Origin: JACKBC01 sp041391125
GTDB lineage: Bacteria > Chloroflexota > Anaerolineae > Caldilineales > Caldilineaceae
Reading direction: 5' to 3'
Length of the DNA stretch: 64,000 nt
NCBI GenBank assembly: GCA_041391125.1
Contig: JAWKON010000001.1
Coordinates: 186,001 to 250,000 of the forward strand
Shown: one piece after another, positions 9,805 through 18,954 of the stretch
Layout of the letters: each line of letters starts with the position of its first letter
Position numbering within the stretch: the first letter of the stretch is position 1
Translations under genes and position numbers: made by a program
The notes under the pieces: generated by a model
Told to the model about the DNA's origin: nothing
Databases searched by the model: none
What the model saw: only the letters and a program-made list of their open reading frames with translations

Positions 9805-9988
9805 TTTTAAGGCGCATTGAGTCGGAGTTAACACAGCATCCCCCCGATGGGAGTATAATCGCCGCTGTCCGGCGCGACAGTCGCCCGGACTTGGGCATAC
9901 CGCAGTGGCGCTGAGGATGTAAGCCAGCCGTTGCGGTTTACCGGAATAGTTAATTTGGCAACCGTAACAAAATAAGGAAATATGAGTA

Positions 9989-10378
9989 ATGAATAGTAAG
10001 CAGAATTCCCAGATGTTGATGTGGCTGGCCATTGCCTTGGTAGTCGTTACCGGCCTTGTGCATTTCATAGACGCCCAAGATGCGCTCAGCGAAGCGGCCT
10101 ATAAGGGCTGGCTCTTTTACGCCAATGGCGTCGGTGCGATTGTGGCTGCCATTGGCATCTTGCGCGGGGAGCGCGCGTGGGGGTGGAATCTCGGCGCGTT
10201 GGTCGCCTTGGCATCGGTTCTTGGCTATGTCGCCAGCCGCACCATCGGTCTGCCCCAGATTCCGGCTGAGCCGGATGCATGGCTGGAGCCGCTGGGTGTC
10301 ATTTCTGTGTTGGCCGAGGCGGCCTTTCTGGTCGTCTATGGGTGGGCCAGGCGCGGAATTGGGATGCAGGCCGCCTAA
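9989..10378 (+). CDS. Small four-helix membrane protein, function unknown
   Basis: 129 residues with four hydrophobic segments (about 9-27, 40-56, 64-85 and 101-119) joined by short loops. The first and last lines of the chain are polar. It has AAGGAAAT upstream of the start and ends shortly before a strong terminator at 10400-10440. A TATAAT sequence near 9852 could serve as its promoter. It lies between the COG4705-like and PepSY genes. I do not recognise the family. Confidence 0.6.
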   Translation: MNSKQNSQMLMWLAIALVVVTGLVHFIDAQDALSEAAYKGWLFYANGVGAIVAAIGILRGERAWGWNLGALVALASVLGYVASRTIGLPQIPAEPDAWLEPLGVISVLAEAAFLVVYGWARRGIGMQAA

Positions 10379-10399
10379 ATAACCCATTGCACACCAAAT

Positions 10400-10440
10400 C
10401 AAAAAGAGCTTGATGGAATTGTTCCGTCAAGCTCTTTTTG
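10400..10440 (+). terminator. Intrinsic terminator, bidirectional form
   Basis: Arms CAAAAAGAGCTTGA and its exact complement enclose a 13-nt loop. The stem ends in an A-run on one side and a T-run on the other. It closes the unit ending at 10378. Confidence 0.85.
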
Positions 10441-10536
10441 ATCTTAAGGGGAAATGGACCAATGGACCTGAAGGTTAAAAATTTGTAATGATTGTCTAAT
10501 CTTTCTGCCCTGCCCATTTGCTATCCTTGTAAACAA

Positions 10537-10555
10537 GCCAGCCAATCGGGCTGGC
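10537..10555 (+). promoter_or_regulatory. Short 5'-leader hairpin before PepSY gene
   Basis: GCCAGCC and GGCTGGC form a 7-bp stem with a 5-nt loop about 40 bases before the PepSY start. It could affect leader stability; no known riboswitch is recognised. Confidence 0.3.
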
Positions 10556-10596
10556 GGCAACCAAGTTAGAACGTTCAACAAAAAGGAATGGACAAG

Positions 10597-11208
10597 ATGA
10601 AAATCAATCTTCGACAACAGATTTTGGGCATTGCCGCTGTGGTCACCTTGGCGCTGGGCGGTGCGGGCACAATGGCCTTCACCTATCAGGGCTTACCCGT
10701 CTTCCCCGCACAGGCGGCGCCGCAAGTGCAGGCAACCGGCGAAGAGGGCGATACGACCCAGGATCCCAGCTACACCGGCAGCGTGCCCGTCGATGAATCG
10801 CAGACCGACGGCCTGAGCGAAACCGATGAGGCCGCCGCCCTGCAAGGGGCTGCCAAGATCGACGCCGCGGCGGCGGAGGCCGCGGCGCTCGCTGCCAATC
10901 CTGGCGCCACGGTGGTAAAGAGTACTCTCGACAGCGAGAATGGCTCTCTGGTCTACAGCGTCCAATTGAGCAACGGTCTGGATGTCAAAGTGGATGCGGG
11001 CAATGGCGCCATTCTGCACACCGACCAGGCCAATGACGGCGAGGAAGGCGGCGAACAGGATGAGGCCAGCGAGGGTAGCGAAGCCGGTGACACCGACAAC
11101 GTGCAGGACGAAACGCAGGATGGCGAGCAGGATGAAGCTGGCGACAATGATAACGTGCAGGATGAACAGGACGGCCAGCCCGACGATGCCAATGAAGCGC
11201 CTGAGTAA
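10597..11208 (+). CDS. Secreted PepSY-domain protein with acidic C-terminus
   Basis: The better start is 10597, because AAGGA lies nine bases before it and immediately against the upstream ATG at 10588. A signal peptide (about 1-36, ending FPAQA) is followed by a spacer and a PepSY domain: alpha part AALAANPGATVVKSTLDSE, then beta strands SLVYSVQLSNGLDVKVDAGNG. The last 55 residues are almost only D, E, Q, N and G, with a repeated DNVQDE unit. PepSY domains are found in protease inhibitors and in partners of two-component systems; a pair of such genes lies 2.2 kb downstream. The acidic tail may bind cations. Confidence 0.8.
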   Translation: MKINLRQQILGIAAVVTLALGGAGTMAFTYQGLPVFPAQAAPQVQATGEEGDTTQDPSYTGSVPVDESQTDGLSETDEAAALQGAAKIDAAAAEAAALAANPGATVVKSTLDSENGSLVYSVQLSNGLDVKVDAGNGAILHTDQANDGEEGGEQDEASEGSEAGDTDNVQDETQDGEQDEAGDNDNVQDEQDGQPDDANEAPE

Positions 11209-11238
11209 GAAGTTGGATTCATAAACTCGATCAGTGAA

Positions 11239-11349
11239 CGGCGGTTGAGTAGGCTGCTGTAGTTCGCAGCCGTATCGAAACCAAGTACACGGGTTGACCC
11301 GCTCTGGTTTCGATACGGCCGTACACTGCCGCAGCCTACTCAACCGCCG
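11239..11349. repeat. GTTGAGTAGGC/CGTATCGAAAC palindromic repeat, copy 2
   Basis: Outer arms of 19 bp match perfectly; inner CGTATCGAAAC is present with its complement. It shares both arms and general layout with the copy at 8141-8244, so this is a mobile or amplified palindromic element. Confidence 0.8.
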
Positions 11350-11409
11350 CTAGCTCCGCAAAAAGTGTATACCTGATTCTGAACCATCCCCAAATTGCAT
11401 AAATAAGAC

Positions 11410-11449
11410 GCCGCTCTTGCCTCGATCTCCAAACTGAGGCAGGAGCGGC
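11410..11449 (+). terminator. Hairpin, possible terminator
   Basis: 14-bp arms GCCGCTCTTGCCTC and GAGGCAGGAGCGGC (one G-T wobble) with a 12-nt loop, followed by a short pyrimidine-rich stretch. It could end the PepSY transcript, although the T-run is weak. Confidence 0.4.
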
Positions 11450-11489
11450 GCTCTTCTATCGACAGGTCAATGTCGACGTGGCCTGAGCC

Positions 11490-11526
11490 GATTTCAACAT
11501 GGCTTAACCTTGGGCGGCTAAACTTA
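11490..11526 (+). promoter_or_regulatory. Shared 37-nt box, copy 2 (candidate operator)
   Basis: Same order of elements as the copy at 8389: GATTTCAAC, TGG, TTAACCTT, then CTAAACTT 14 bases after the first half. It precedes the PAP2-phosphoesterase-regulator-kinase unit. Confidence 0.45.
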
Positions 11527-11560
11527 GAAGAGCGACGCACAAATTGTTTCGAGTTTGTGT

Positions 11561-11614
11561 TGTAGGACAAGCTTTCAGCTTGTCACCTTGAACAAGCTGA
11601 AAGCTTGTCCTACA
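11561..11614. repeat. Perfect 23-bp inverted repeat
   Basis: Arms beginning TGTAGGACAAGC and ending GCTTGTCCTACA are exact complements around an 8-nt loop. It lies directly before the ribosome site of the PAP2 gene and could act as an upstream terminator or as a dispersed palindrome. Confidence 0.6.
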
Positions 11615-11682
11615 TTTTAGGAGAAAGTATTGAATCATGAATGCAATCAAAAATAAGCCTACGCAACCGCTGATCGTCCCTA

Positions 11683-12360
11683 ATGCATCAATGCCGTTGC
11701 GGGTGCTCCAACGGTTGCGCTAGTTGGCGCATTTGGATCATCGGCTTTGCGGTGGTGCTGACGCTGGGGGTCTTTCTGGCAGTGGCCGAAGATGTGTGGA
11801 TGAAGGAGGGCCTGGCCTGGGATGCGCCCATTATGTTGGTGGTGCATCAGTGGCGCGCGCCGTGGCTAAACGCGCTGATGCTCGGCGTAACCGATATTGG
11901 CTCGCCCGGCGTTTTTGTCATTGCGCCGGCCATTGCGCTGTGGCTCTGGCGGCGGCAGCGTCCCCGCGCGGCGGTGACGTTGCTGGTGAGCGGGCTGGGC
12001 GCCGCGCTGCTCAGCAGCGCGCTCAAAGTGCTTTTTGCGCGCCCGCGGCCCGCCGTTTTCCCACCGCTCATCGCCGAGACATCCTATAGCTTTCCCAGCG
12101 GTCACGCCCTGAATGCCATTGCGTTCTATGGCTTTATCGCCTATTTGCTGTGGCAGCAACGTCAGCGCGGGTGGGCCGTGGCGGCCTCTTTCTTTGCCCT
12201 GAGCATTTGTTTTAGCCGCATCTACTTGGGCGTCCACTATCCCAGCGATATTGTGGGCGCCATCTCTATCGGTCTGCTCTGGCTGGGATTTGTGATCGGC
12301 GGCTATCAGCACTATCAAGCGCATGGTGTGCGCATCCGCAAAATGCCGGTGCAGAAGTAG
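11683..12360 (+). CDS. PAP2-family membrane phosphatase
   Basis: A membrane phosphatase of the PAP2/undecaprenyl-pyrophosphatase type. The three signature motifs are all present: KVLFARPRP, SFPSGHA and SRIYLGVHYPSD, carrying the catalytic His of PSGH and the His/Asp of the third motif. About six hydrophobic helices surround them. The ATG at 11638, which has AGGAG upstream, opens a frame that hits TAG at 11721, whereas the PAP2 frame begins only at 11683 with an odd Cys-rich start; a missing base near 11715 would join them, so the true start may be 11638. It may act on lipid-linked phosphates. A secreted phosphoesterase gene follows 14 bases later. Confidence 0.88.
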   Translation: MHQCRCGCSNGCASWRIWIIGFAVVLTLGVFLAVAEDVWMKEGLAWDAPIMLVVHQWRAPWLNALMLGVTDIGSPGVFVIAPAIALWLWRRQRPRAAVTLLVSGLGAALLSSALKVLFARPRPAVFPPLIAETSYSFPSGHALNAIAFYGFIAYLLWQQRQRGWAVAASFFALSICFSRIYLGVHYPSDIVGAISIGLLWLGFVIGGYQHYQAHGVRIRKMPVQK

Positions 12361-12374
12361 AGGAAAAGAATTTT

Positions 12375-13347
12375 ATGCAAAACTGTTCAGCTCGACTCAT
12401 ATTGCTGCTTCTGAGTGTTATATTATTGCTGGGCCACTATCCAAATTGGACGCCGCCCATTTCTCAAGCCACCCGGCCAGCGGTTGCCCACTCCGATGCG
12501 CCGTTGCCCAATTTTAGCCATATTTTTGTCATTGTTATGGAAAACAAAGAGCAGGGCGCCATCGTCGGCAACCATGATGCGGCCTACATCAATCAATTGG
12601 CAGCTCAATTTGGCCAGGCCAATCATTTTTACGCAACCACCCACCCCAGTTTGCCCAACTATTTGGCCATGACCGGCGGCGATACCTTTGGCGTCACCAG
12701 CGACTGCACCGACTGTTTTGTGAATGCCGACAACCTGGCTGCCCAATTGGAAAGTGCGGGGCGCACCTGGAAAGCCTACATTGAAGGGATGCCCAGCCCC
12801 TGTTTTGTGGGCGATGCGCCGCCAGATTATCGGCAAAAACACAATCCTTTCATTTACTATGACAACGTACGCCAGACCCCCGCGCGCTGCGACCATATTG
12901 TGCCCTTTCCCCAACTAGCCGCCGACCTGCAAGCCAATCGCCTGCCCGACTTCGTGTGGATTTCGCCCAGCATGTGCCACAGCATGCATGATTGCGACAT
13001 CCGCACCGGCGACGCCTGGCTCAAGACATGGGTGAGCCAAATCGTGGCTTCGCCGGCCTGGCAGCAGGATGGCGTACTCTTCATCACGTTTGATGAAGGC
13101 AAAGGCCCCTGGCTGTTGCACCTACGTCGCCAGCGTGCAGATCGATACGTTGGTTGTTTCACCGCTGGTTCAATCGGGCACTACCTCGGACACGCCCTAC
13201 GACCATTACTCCCTCTTGCGCACTATTGAGGAAGCGTGGGGTCTGCCGCTGCTGGGCAAGGCGAACTGTGACTGCACGCTGGCTATGCAGGTTTTCTTTG
13301 CCGGGAGCCCAGCTCGGCGGTTTGAACAGGGCACACAAAACCCTTAA
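12375..13347 (+). CDS. Secreted phosphoesterase (AcpA/phospholipase-C-like), frameshifted
   Basis: The chain starts with a signal peptide (about 1-25), then HIFVIVMENKEQG, the conserved opening of the phosphoesterase family that includes acid phosphatase AcpA and phospholipase C. THPSLPNYLAMTGGD carries the catalytic nucleophile region, and VLFITFDEGKG the late metal-binding Asp/Glu. The first frame then loses sense near 13105; the next frame continues TLVVSPLVQSG and TPYDHYSLLRTIEEAWGLP, the normal end of the family, to 13347. One base is therefore probably missing. GAGGAAAA before the start is a good ribosome site. Together with PAP2 it suggests phosphate scavenging from esters or lipids. 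Confidence 0.85.
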
Positions 13348-13359
13348 AGGTGACTTGAG

Positions 13360-14058
13360 ATGCGCGTTTTACTAATTGAAGACGAACCGAAGATTGCCGC
13401 CTTTATCCAGCGCGGGCTGGAGGAACATACCTATGCCGTGGATGTGGCGCATGACGGCGCCGAGGGCTATGAATGGGCGCGCAATTTTGATTATGATTTT
13501 ATTGTGTTGGACCTTATGCTGCCCAAGCTCAATGGGCTGGAACTCTGTCGGCGGCTGCGCGACGAAGGCAATGCGGCCAATCTCATTATGTTGACGGCCA
13601 AAGACGCAGTGGCGGACCGCATTGCCGGGTTGGATGCGGGGGCCGATGATTATCTGGCCAAGCCCTTTGCCTTTGGCGAGCTGTTGGCCCGTTTGCGCGC
13701 CGTGCGGCGACGCAGCACCGAGCAGCCGCGCACCACGCGCCTCACCATCGGCGACTTGACGCTCAATTTGCTGACCCATCAGGCGGAACGCGCCGGCAAA
13801 GTCATCGACCTGTCGGCCAAGGAGTTTGCCCTGCTGGAAATGCTCATGCGCCACCCCAACCAGGTTCTCAGCCGCACGCTGATTGCCGAACATGTGTGGA
13901 ATTATGATTTTTACAATCAGTCCAACGTGGTTGATGTGTATATTCGCTATCTGCGCCGTAAGATCGACGAACCCTTCGGCACAAAACTCATCCAAACCGT
14001 GCGTGGCATGGGGTATCGACTGACTGCCGCCCAAGACCAAGGCGCCGGCCATGTCTAA
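13360..14058 (+). CDS. OmpR-family response regulator
   Basis: An intact 232-residue regulator. The receiver has the acidic pocket EDE (7-9), phospho-acceptor Asp51 in FIVLDLMLP, the conserved Thr/Ala of MLTAKD and Lys in LAKPFAF. The winged helix includes LSAKEFALLEMLMRHPNQV and ends TVRGMGYRLT. It starts 12 bases after the phosphoesterase gene and overlaps the kinase gene by 8 bases, so regulator and kinase are co-expressed with the phosphatase genes. It is a candidate binder of the 37-nt boxes at 8389 and 11490. Confidence 0.95.
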   Translation: MRVLLIEDEPKIAAFIQRGLEEHTYAVDVAHDGAEGYEWARNFDYDFIVLDLMLPKLNGLELCRRLRDEGNAANLIMLTAKDAVADRIAGLDAGADDYLAKPFAFGELLARLRAVRRRSTEQPRTTRLTIGDLTLNLLTHQAERAGKVIDLSAKEFALLEMLMRHPNQVLSRTLIAEHVWNYDFYNQSNVVDVYIRYLRRKIDEPFGTKLIQTVRGMGYRLTAAQDQGAGHV

Positions 14059-15631
14059 AACTCAAAGCGGTCAAGTCGAATCTCAAATAAAGCTACTGTG
14101 CCGACAAGATTCGACGGCTACGACGGCAGAATCGTCCATCGTTCCGCGGAACGCACCGCGCAAACGGCCCCATCTTTTTTTGAATGCACTTGCCCCCAAG
14201 ACGATTCGGGCGCGCATTGCGCTGCTGTTGGCTCTATTAATGCTGGCGCTCTTGCTACTTTCGGGCGGCTTTCTCTATTTTAGCTTGCGCGCCCAATTGC
14301 AACGTGCGTTGGATGACGCGCTGCGCTTTAACGCCCAGCAATTGCTCGCTACCGTTGAAAATGAAAATGGACGCCTGGTTTTCGGCCGCGGCGACGTGGC
14401 CGCCGACCCCGTACGCAGCGCCGATGACTGGTTACGCCTGGTGATGTTGGATGGCACCACCACCGACGGTCAGGGCAAGCCCGCAACCGCCAGCCCGGTC
14501 AACCCCCAACCGGGACCGCAGGCCATCTTTACCACCATCGACGCCGCGGACCGACCATCCCAAGCCTCCACCGCCGCTTTCGTCGCGCCGACAGATGGCT
14601 TCCCACCACAAATGCGCCTTGTGAGCCTGCCTGTAAATATCAATGGCCGCCAGGTGGCCTGGGTGCAAGTGGGGCGCAGTATAGCGGCGCTGCATGAGAC
14701 GCTCAATAAACTGCTATTGCTTTTGACGCTTTTGACGCCGGCTCTTTTGCTGGCCACCGCGCTCAGCGGTTATTGGCTGGCTGCACGCGTGCTCCGCCCC
14801 ATTGAGGCCATTCGCCGCCAAGCCGCTGCTATGAGCGCCCAAGATCTGCAAAGACGGCTCAATCTGGCCCTGCCGGATGACGAGGTGGGCCGGCTGGCGC
14901 GCACTTTCGACCAGATGCTGGAGCGGCTCCAGGCCAGTTTCGAATCCCAACAACGCTTTGTCAGCGACGCCTCCCACGAACTGCGCACGCCGCTAGCCGT
15001 GATTCGCGGGGAATGCGATGTAACCTTGGAGCGCCCGCGCCGGGCCGCCACATATATTGAAGCACTCCAGATCATTGGGGATGAAACCAGTCGGATGGAG
15101 CGGCTGGTGACCAACCTCCTATGGCTGGTGCGCAGCGATAGCACCCAACTGGCCCTGCAATATGAAACACTCGACCTGGCGGATCTGCTTGGCGTGCTGG
15201 TCGAATTGCTGCAACCCCAGGCCGCCGATGCCCGAGTGACGCTCAATGTGGACCTTCCGGTCGCCTTGCCACTCCACGGAGATACAGATCGCCTGATCCA
15301 GGTTTTTACCAATCTGCTGGAAAATACTTTTGTCTACGCGCCGGGCAGCACCGTCTCGATGTGCGCAGCCATGCAGGGTAATTGCGCCGTTGTCACCGTT
15401 GCCGATACGGGTCCAGGGATTGCGCCTGCTCATCTGCCGCACCTCTTTGAACGCTTCTATCGCGTCGATGCATCGCGCAATCGCGCCAGCGGCGGCAGCG
15501 GTTTGGGGTTGGCCATTGTGCAGGAGATTGTGCAGGCGCATGGTGGCGCGGTCGTCGTCAGCAGTACGTTAGACAAAGGGACCTGCTTTACCGTGCGCCT
15601 TCCCGCCTCCGCGGACCAGGCAATCCCATAA
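14051..15631 (+). CDS. Two-component sensor histidine kinase
   Basis: 526 residues. An unusual cytoplasmic extension of about 50 residues precedes TM1 (53-77); then come an extracytoplasmic sensor region (80-215), TM2 (218-245), HAMP (245-298), HisKA with His309 in ASHELRTPL, and an HATPase_c domain with LLENTFVYAPG, DTGPGIAP, FERFYR and GSGLGLAI. All catalytic boxes are present. The start at 14051 overlaps the regulator stop; ATGs further in would remove the extension, so the real start is not certain. It converges with an orphan response regulator gene 20 bases away. Confidence 0.93.
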   Translation: MSKTQSGQVESQIKLLCRQDSTATTAESSIVPRNAPRKRPHLFLNALAPKTIRARIALLLALLMLALLLLSGGFLYFSLRAQLQRALDDALRFNAQQLLATVENENGRLVFGRGDVAADPVRSADDWLRLVMLDGTTTDGQGKPATASPVNPQPGPQAIFTTIDAADRPSQASTAAFVAPTDGFPPQMRLVSLPVNINGRQVAWVQVGRSIAALHETLNKLLLLLTLLTPALLLATALSGYWLAARVLRPIEAIRRQAAAMSAQDLQRRLNLALPDDEVGRLARTFDQMLERLQASFESQQRFVSDASHELRTPLAVIRGECDVTLERPRRAATYIEALQIIGDETSRMERLVTNLLWLVRSDSTQLALQYETLDLADLLGVLVELLQPQAADARVTLNVDLPVALPLHGDTDRLIQVFTNLLENTFVYAPGSTVSMCAAMQGNCAVVTVADTGPGIAPAHLPHLFERFYRVDASRNRASGGSGLGLAIVQEIVQAHGGAVVVSSTLDKGTCFTVRLPASADQAIP

Positions 15632-15650
15632 GCGCGTTAGTCGCAGAATC

Positions 15651-16337
15651 CTATCCGCCCACGCAGAGCTTATAGCCCACCCCGCGCACCGTCACAATAC
15701 AGCAGCCGCAATCGGGCGCGATCTCGGTTAGCTTGCGTCGCAACATGCGCACGGCTACGTACACCACCTGCGGCTCGCCTGCATAGCCATCACCCCACAC
15801 CTGTTCGATAATTTCATTGAGCGTCAGCACCTGTTCGATATGCTGGGCCAGAATGTAGAGCAGCCAGAATTCATGCACCGTTAGCGCCACGGGCTGACCA
15901 TGCGCGGTGACCGTAAAGGCGGCCACGTCAATGGTCAGCGCGCCTACGTGTAACGCTGTTGTGCAAGTGGCGGATTGTTTGAGGCCGTGGGCGCGGCGAA
16001 CCGCGGCGCGCACGCGCGCCAGCAGTATATCTTTGTGACACGGTTTGGCGATGAAATCGTCAGCGCCCAGTTCCAGCCCTACAATTTCGTCGACCTCACG
16101 GTGGCGAGTGGACAGAAGAAGGATTGGCGCCTGGGTCACATGCTGCATGTGGCGCAATTCAGCAAAACCATCAAGTCCGGGCAAATTGATGTCGAGGAGA
16201 ATCAGGTCGGGGGGGTTACCGCGGATACTCTGCAAGGCGTCTGCCGCACTGTTGGTGGTGGTCAAGCAAAAACCGGCCTCCTCCAAACAGTGTTGGAGCG
16301 CCACGTCGTTGTCTACCATGAGAATATTGGCCTTCAT
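15651..16337 (-). CDS. Orphan OmpR-type response regulator
   Basis: 228 residues: receiver with Asp49 in LILLDINLPG and Lys in IAKPCHKD, and a winged-helix output domain with LTVHEFWLLYILAQHIEQV and TVRGVGYKL. The helix-turn-helix part is more diverged than in the other two regulators of the window. No kinase gene is next to it on the same strand, so its partner lies elsewhere or is the convergent kinase at 14051. Start 16337 has GGAGGCCCCCGTGC upstream. Confidence 0.9.
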   Translation of the reverse strand: MKANILMVDNDVALQHCLEEAGFCLTTTNSAADALQSIRGNPPDLILLDINLPGLDGFAELRHMQHVTQAPILLLSTRHREVDEIVGLELGADDFIAKPCHKDILLARVRAAVRRAHGLKQSATCTTALHVGALTIDVAAFTVTAHGQPVALTVHEFWLLYILAQHIEQVLTLNEIIEQVWGDGYAGEPQVVYVAVRMLRRKLTEIAPDCGCCIVTVRGVGYKLCVGG

Positions 16338-16403
16338 GCACGGGGGCCTCCTTGGCGGCTAACCAAAGTATTTTCTGGATCAATGGGTCTATTTGGGGCG
16401 GGA

Positions 16404-16530
16404 AATTGTAAATGGTAAACGGTGAATGGTGAATGGTGAACGGAGGCCGGCTACGGGCATCCCCTCGTTCACAATTAGCCATTCACCATTCAACCTTCAA
16501 CCTTCAACCTTCAACTTTCAACTTTCGCTA
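16404..16530. repeat. Heptamer repeat block R2 (ATTCACC and TTCAACC units)
   Basis: Left part: GGTAAAC, GGTGAAT units; right part: ATTCACC then five to six TTCAACC/TTCAACT units. The two halves are partly complementary and enclose a unique core. The last unit overlaps the stop codon of tatA. Confidence 0.75.
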
Positions 16531-16721
16531 TGTTGCGGATTTTCGACTGTAGCCGCATCGACCGGTTGCACGGGCTTGACTTCATCCTTAGCATCCACCT
16601 CGCGGCGGAACGCGCGAATCCCCTTGCCCACGGCGCCAAAGACCTCCGGCAGTCGCCCCACGCCAAAGAGCATGGTCACAATCACCAAAATCAAAATTAG
16701 CTCCAACGGTCCAACGTCCAT
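16518..16721 (-). CDS. tatA: Sec-independent protein translocase subunit TatA
   Basis: A 67-residue protein with the TatA/E layout: a short periplasmic start, one TM helix (about 6-21), the FGVGRLPE hinge followed by an amphipathic helix (GAVGKGIRAFRREV) and a polar tail. In the Tat pathway TatA assembles the pore that moves folded proteins across the membrane. No tatB or tatC lies nearby. Its last codons, SES-stop, are read from the AGTTGAA units of the adjoining heptamer repeat, so the repeat has replaced the original 3' end. Confidence 0.93.
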   Translation of the reverse strand: MDVGPLELILILVIVTMLFGVGRLPEVFGAVGKGIRAFRREVDAKDEVKPVQPVDAATVENPQHSES

Positions 16722-16822
16722 TTTGTTGCCTCGTGTATTTCATGTCAATTGCGATTATTTGAAACATGTAACTTGTCTCGATTAGGGACAGAGAGTCATT
16801 CCGAATTAGCTCCCAAAACGCA

Positions 16823-17876
16823 TCACAGCGTCGGGTCCAGCGCATCGCGCAGCCCGTCGCCCAGCAGATAAATCGACAGCGTGGTCAAAAAGATAAAGAT
16901 GCCGGGCGTGATCACCAGCCAGGGGGCGTCGGTAAAGTTGCCCAGCGAGCCCTGCATCATGTTGCCCCAACTGGCCAGGGGCGGCCCGATGCCCACGCCC
17001 AGATAGCTGAGCCCAGCCTCGGCAATGATGGCGCCGGCAATGTTAAAGACGGCGGACACAATGATGATGGAAGCCACATTGGGCAACACATGACGCAGCA
17101 TAATGCGCCAACTGCGGGCGCCCGTGGCGCGGGCGGCAATTACATATTCGCGCTCGCGCACGGAGAAGATCTGCCCGCGGATCAGCCGCGAAAGCCCCAT
17201 CCAGCCAAAGACGCCAATCAGAATGGCCAGCCCCTCCGGCCCCGGTTGGAAGATGCGCGCCAGAATAATCAGCAAGAAGAGCAGCGGAATGCTGCCCAGC
17301 GTCATGATGATGGCGTTGATAATGTCATCAATAAAAGTAGTGGCGTAGTAGCCGCTGAGCAGCCCCATGAGCACGCCCAGCGTCATGGAGACGCCGGCCA
17401 CCCACACGCCGATGCGCAGCGAAATGCGCCCGCCGTAGACGCCGCGCGTCAGCACGTCGCGGCCGGCGTCGTCGGTCCCCATCCAGTGGCAGGGGCTGCC
17501 GCTGGTGAAACATTGGGCGATGCCGGCGCCGGCGCTGCGCATAATGCCGTCCCATTGCGCCCAGTCACAGTGCGAACTGTTCTGGCAGCTTTGGGTAAAG
17601 CTCTGAAACTGCGGCCAGGACTCGGTGGCCCAGGTGGGCGGTTTGTTGCGGTTGAGCAGGTCGGTGGAGGTGGGGTCGAAGCCCAGCAGGTGCGCGCCAA
17701 TCCACGGCGAGGCCAGCGCAATGGTCACCATAAAGATGAGCAGCCCCAGCGCAAACATGGTGATCTTGTCGCGCCAGCTTGCGCCAGACCATGCCCCAGT
17801 AGGTCTGCACGGCCACCGGGGCCGCCTCTAGTGGCTGATGTTTTCTTTGGATTAAGGTCAATGCATTTTCGGTCAT
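16823..17876 (-). CDS. Oligopeptide/dipeptide ABC transporter permease, OppC/DppC type (frameshifted)
   Basis: The start at 17876 reads MTENALTLIQRKHQPLEAAP, typical of the cytoplasmic start of this family, and runs to WRKLARQ before the frame breaks near 17760. The next frame gives the first TM (FALGLLIFMVTIALASPW), GTDDAGRDVLTR, the inner-membrane loop with ATGARSWRIMLRHVLPN (EAA-type coupling helix) and the hallmark ending LLGDGLRDALDPTL. It pairs with the OppB-like permease encoded just upstream. The two ATPase subunits are not in this window. An insert between TM1 and GTDDAGRD carries several Cys residues. Confidence 0.92.
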
Positions 17877-17903
17877 TGTGAAATGCGCTTTCCGTGGACT
17901 GCG

Positions 17904-18942
17904 CTACCCGACCTTTGCCTCGTAGCTGACCCGCGGATCCACCACGCTGTAAAGAATATCGACCATCAGCACGCCCAAAATGCCCAGAAAAGAGCTGATG
18001 ACAAAGAGCGCCATCATCAGGGGATAGTCGCGGCTGTTGATGGCGTCGATGGTCAAGCCCCATGCCGGGCCAGGCAAAGACAATCTCAAAGAGCACCGAG
18101 CCGGAGAGCACCAGCAAAAAGATGCCGCCCAAGCCGGTCACAAAGGGCATGAGCGCGTTGCGCAGCACGTGACGGATGATCACCGTTTTGGGCGCCAAGC
18201 CCTTGGCGCGCGCCGTGCGCACATAGTCCTGGCTCAGCACGTCCAGCATTTCAAAGCGCAAAATGCGCGCAAAGCCAATCCAGCCGCCGATGGCGCTGAC
18301 CGTGGCCGGCAGCACCAGGTGATGCAGACGGTCCCAAAACGAGCCGTCGCCAATGGTCTGCATGCCGCCCAGCGGAACCAGCCCAAAATAGCCGCCCAGG
18401 ATAATCAGCAGCAGCAGCCCGATCCACCATTCGGGTACGGTGTTGAGCAGCACAGTGACGACGCGAATCGAACTGTCTGGCCAGCGCCCGCGGAAGAGCG
18501 CCGAAATGATGCCCAGCGGGACGCCAATGACCACGCTCAAAAACAGGCTGCTGAAGGCCAGCAAAAAGGTGGCGGGCATGCGCTCCACAATCAGCCCGAT
18601 CACCGATTCGCCCTGGAAGTGAAACGAGCGGCCAAAGTCCAGCCGGATAATGCCGTGTATGCAGGTGCTGGGGTCGCTCAGACAGCGCCCGCTGCGCCAG
18701 ACCGGCGTGGCGGGCAGCCAATCTTCGCCGAAAGCCCAGGCCAAATATTGCACCGGCACCGAACGATCCAGCCCGTAGAGCCGCTGCAGGCGCTCCACAT
18801 CTTCCTGCGTCTTCTTGGGGTCGTCGTCCAGAAATGCAGCGGCCCTCCCGGCTGCCAATTGGTAAACGGTAAAACCAATAATCGTCGCCACCCACATGAG
18901 GAGGATGGATTGTAAGCCGCGGCGGATGATGTAGCGTGTCAT
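17904..18942 (-). CDS. Oligopeptide/dipeptide ABC transporter permease, OppB/DppB type (frameshifted)
   Basis: Begins MTRYIIRRGLQSILLMWVAT, a standard OppB start, followed by the extracytoplasmic region with LRRLYGLD-like sequence and FGRSFHF, then TM helices and the coupling motif RTARAKGLAPKTVIIRHVLRNA. The frame breaks near 18070 after FAWPGMG; the continuing frame gives AINSRDYPLMMALFVISSF and ends VVDPRVSYEAKVG, as in the family. The first frame would otherwise run on into the OppC gene. Located between binding protein and OppC genes. Confidence 0.93.
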
Positions 18943-18954
18943 GAGTCCTCTCGA

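Larger units (their letters stand above)
11209..11637. other. Intergenic region with four structured elements
   Basis: Holds the second copy of the GTTGAGTAGGC palindrome (11239-11349), a hairpin (11410-11449), the second 37-nt box (11490-11526) and a perfect 23-bp inverted repeat (11561-11614). No gene is seen. Confidence 0.55.

Noticed and set aside
16404..16530. Possible CRISPR array
   Set aside because: The units are 7 nt, degenerate and without spacers of constant length; it is a short tandem repeat.
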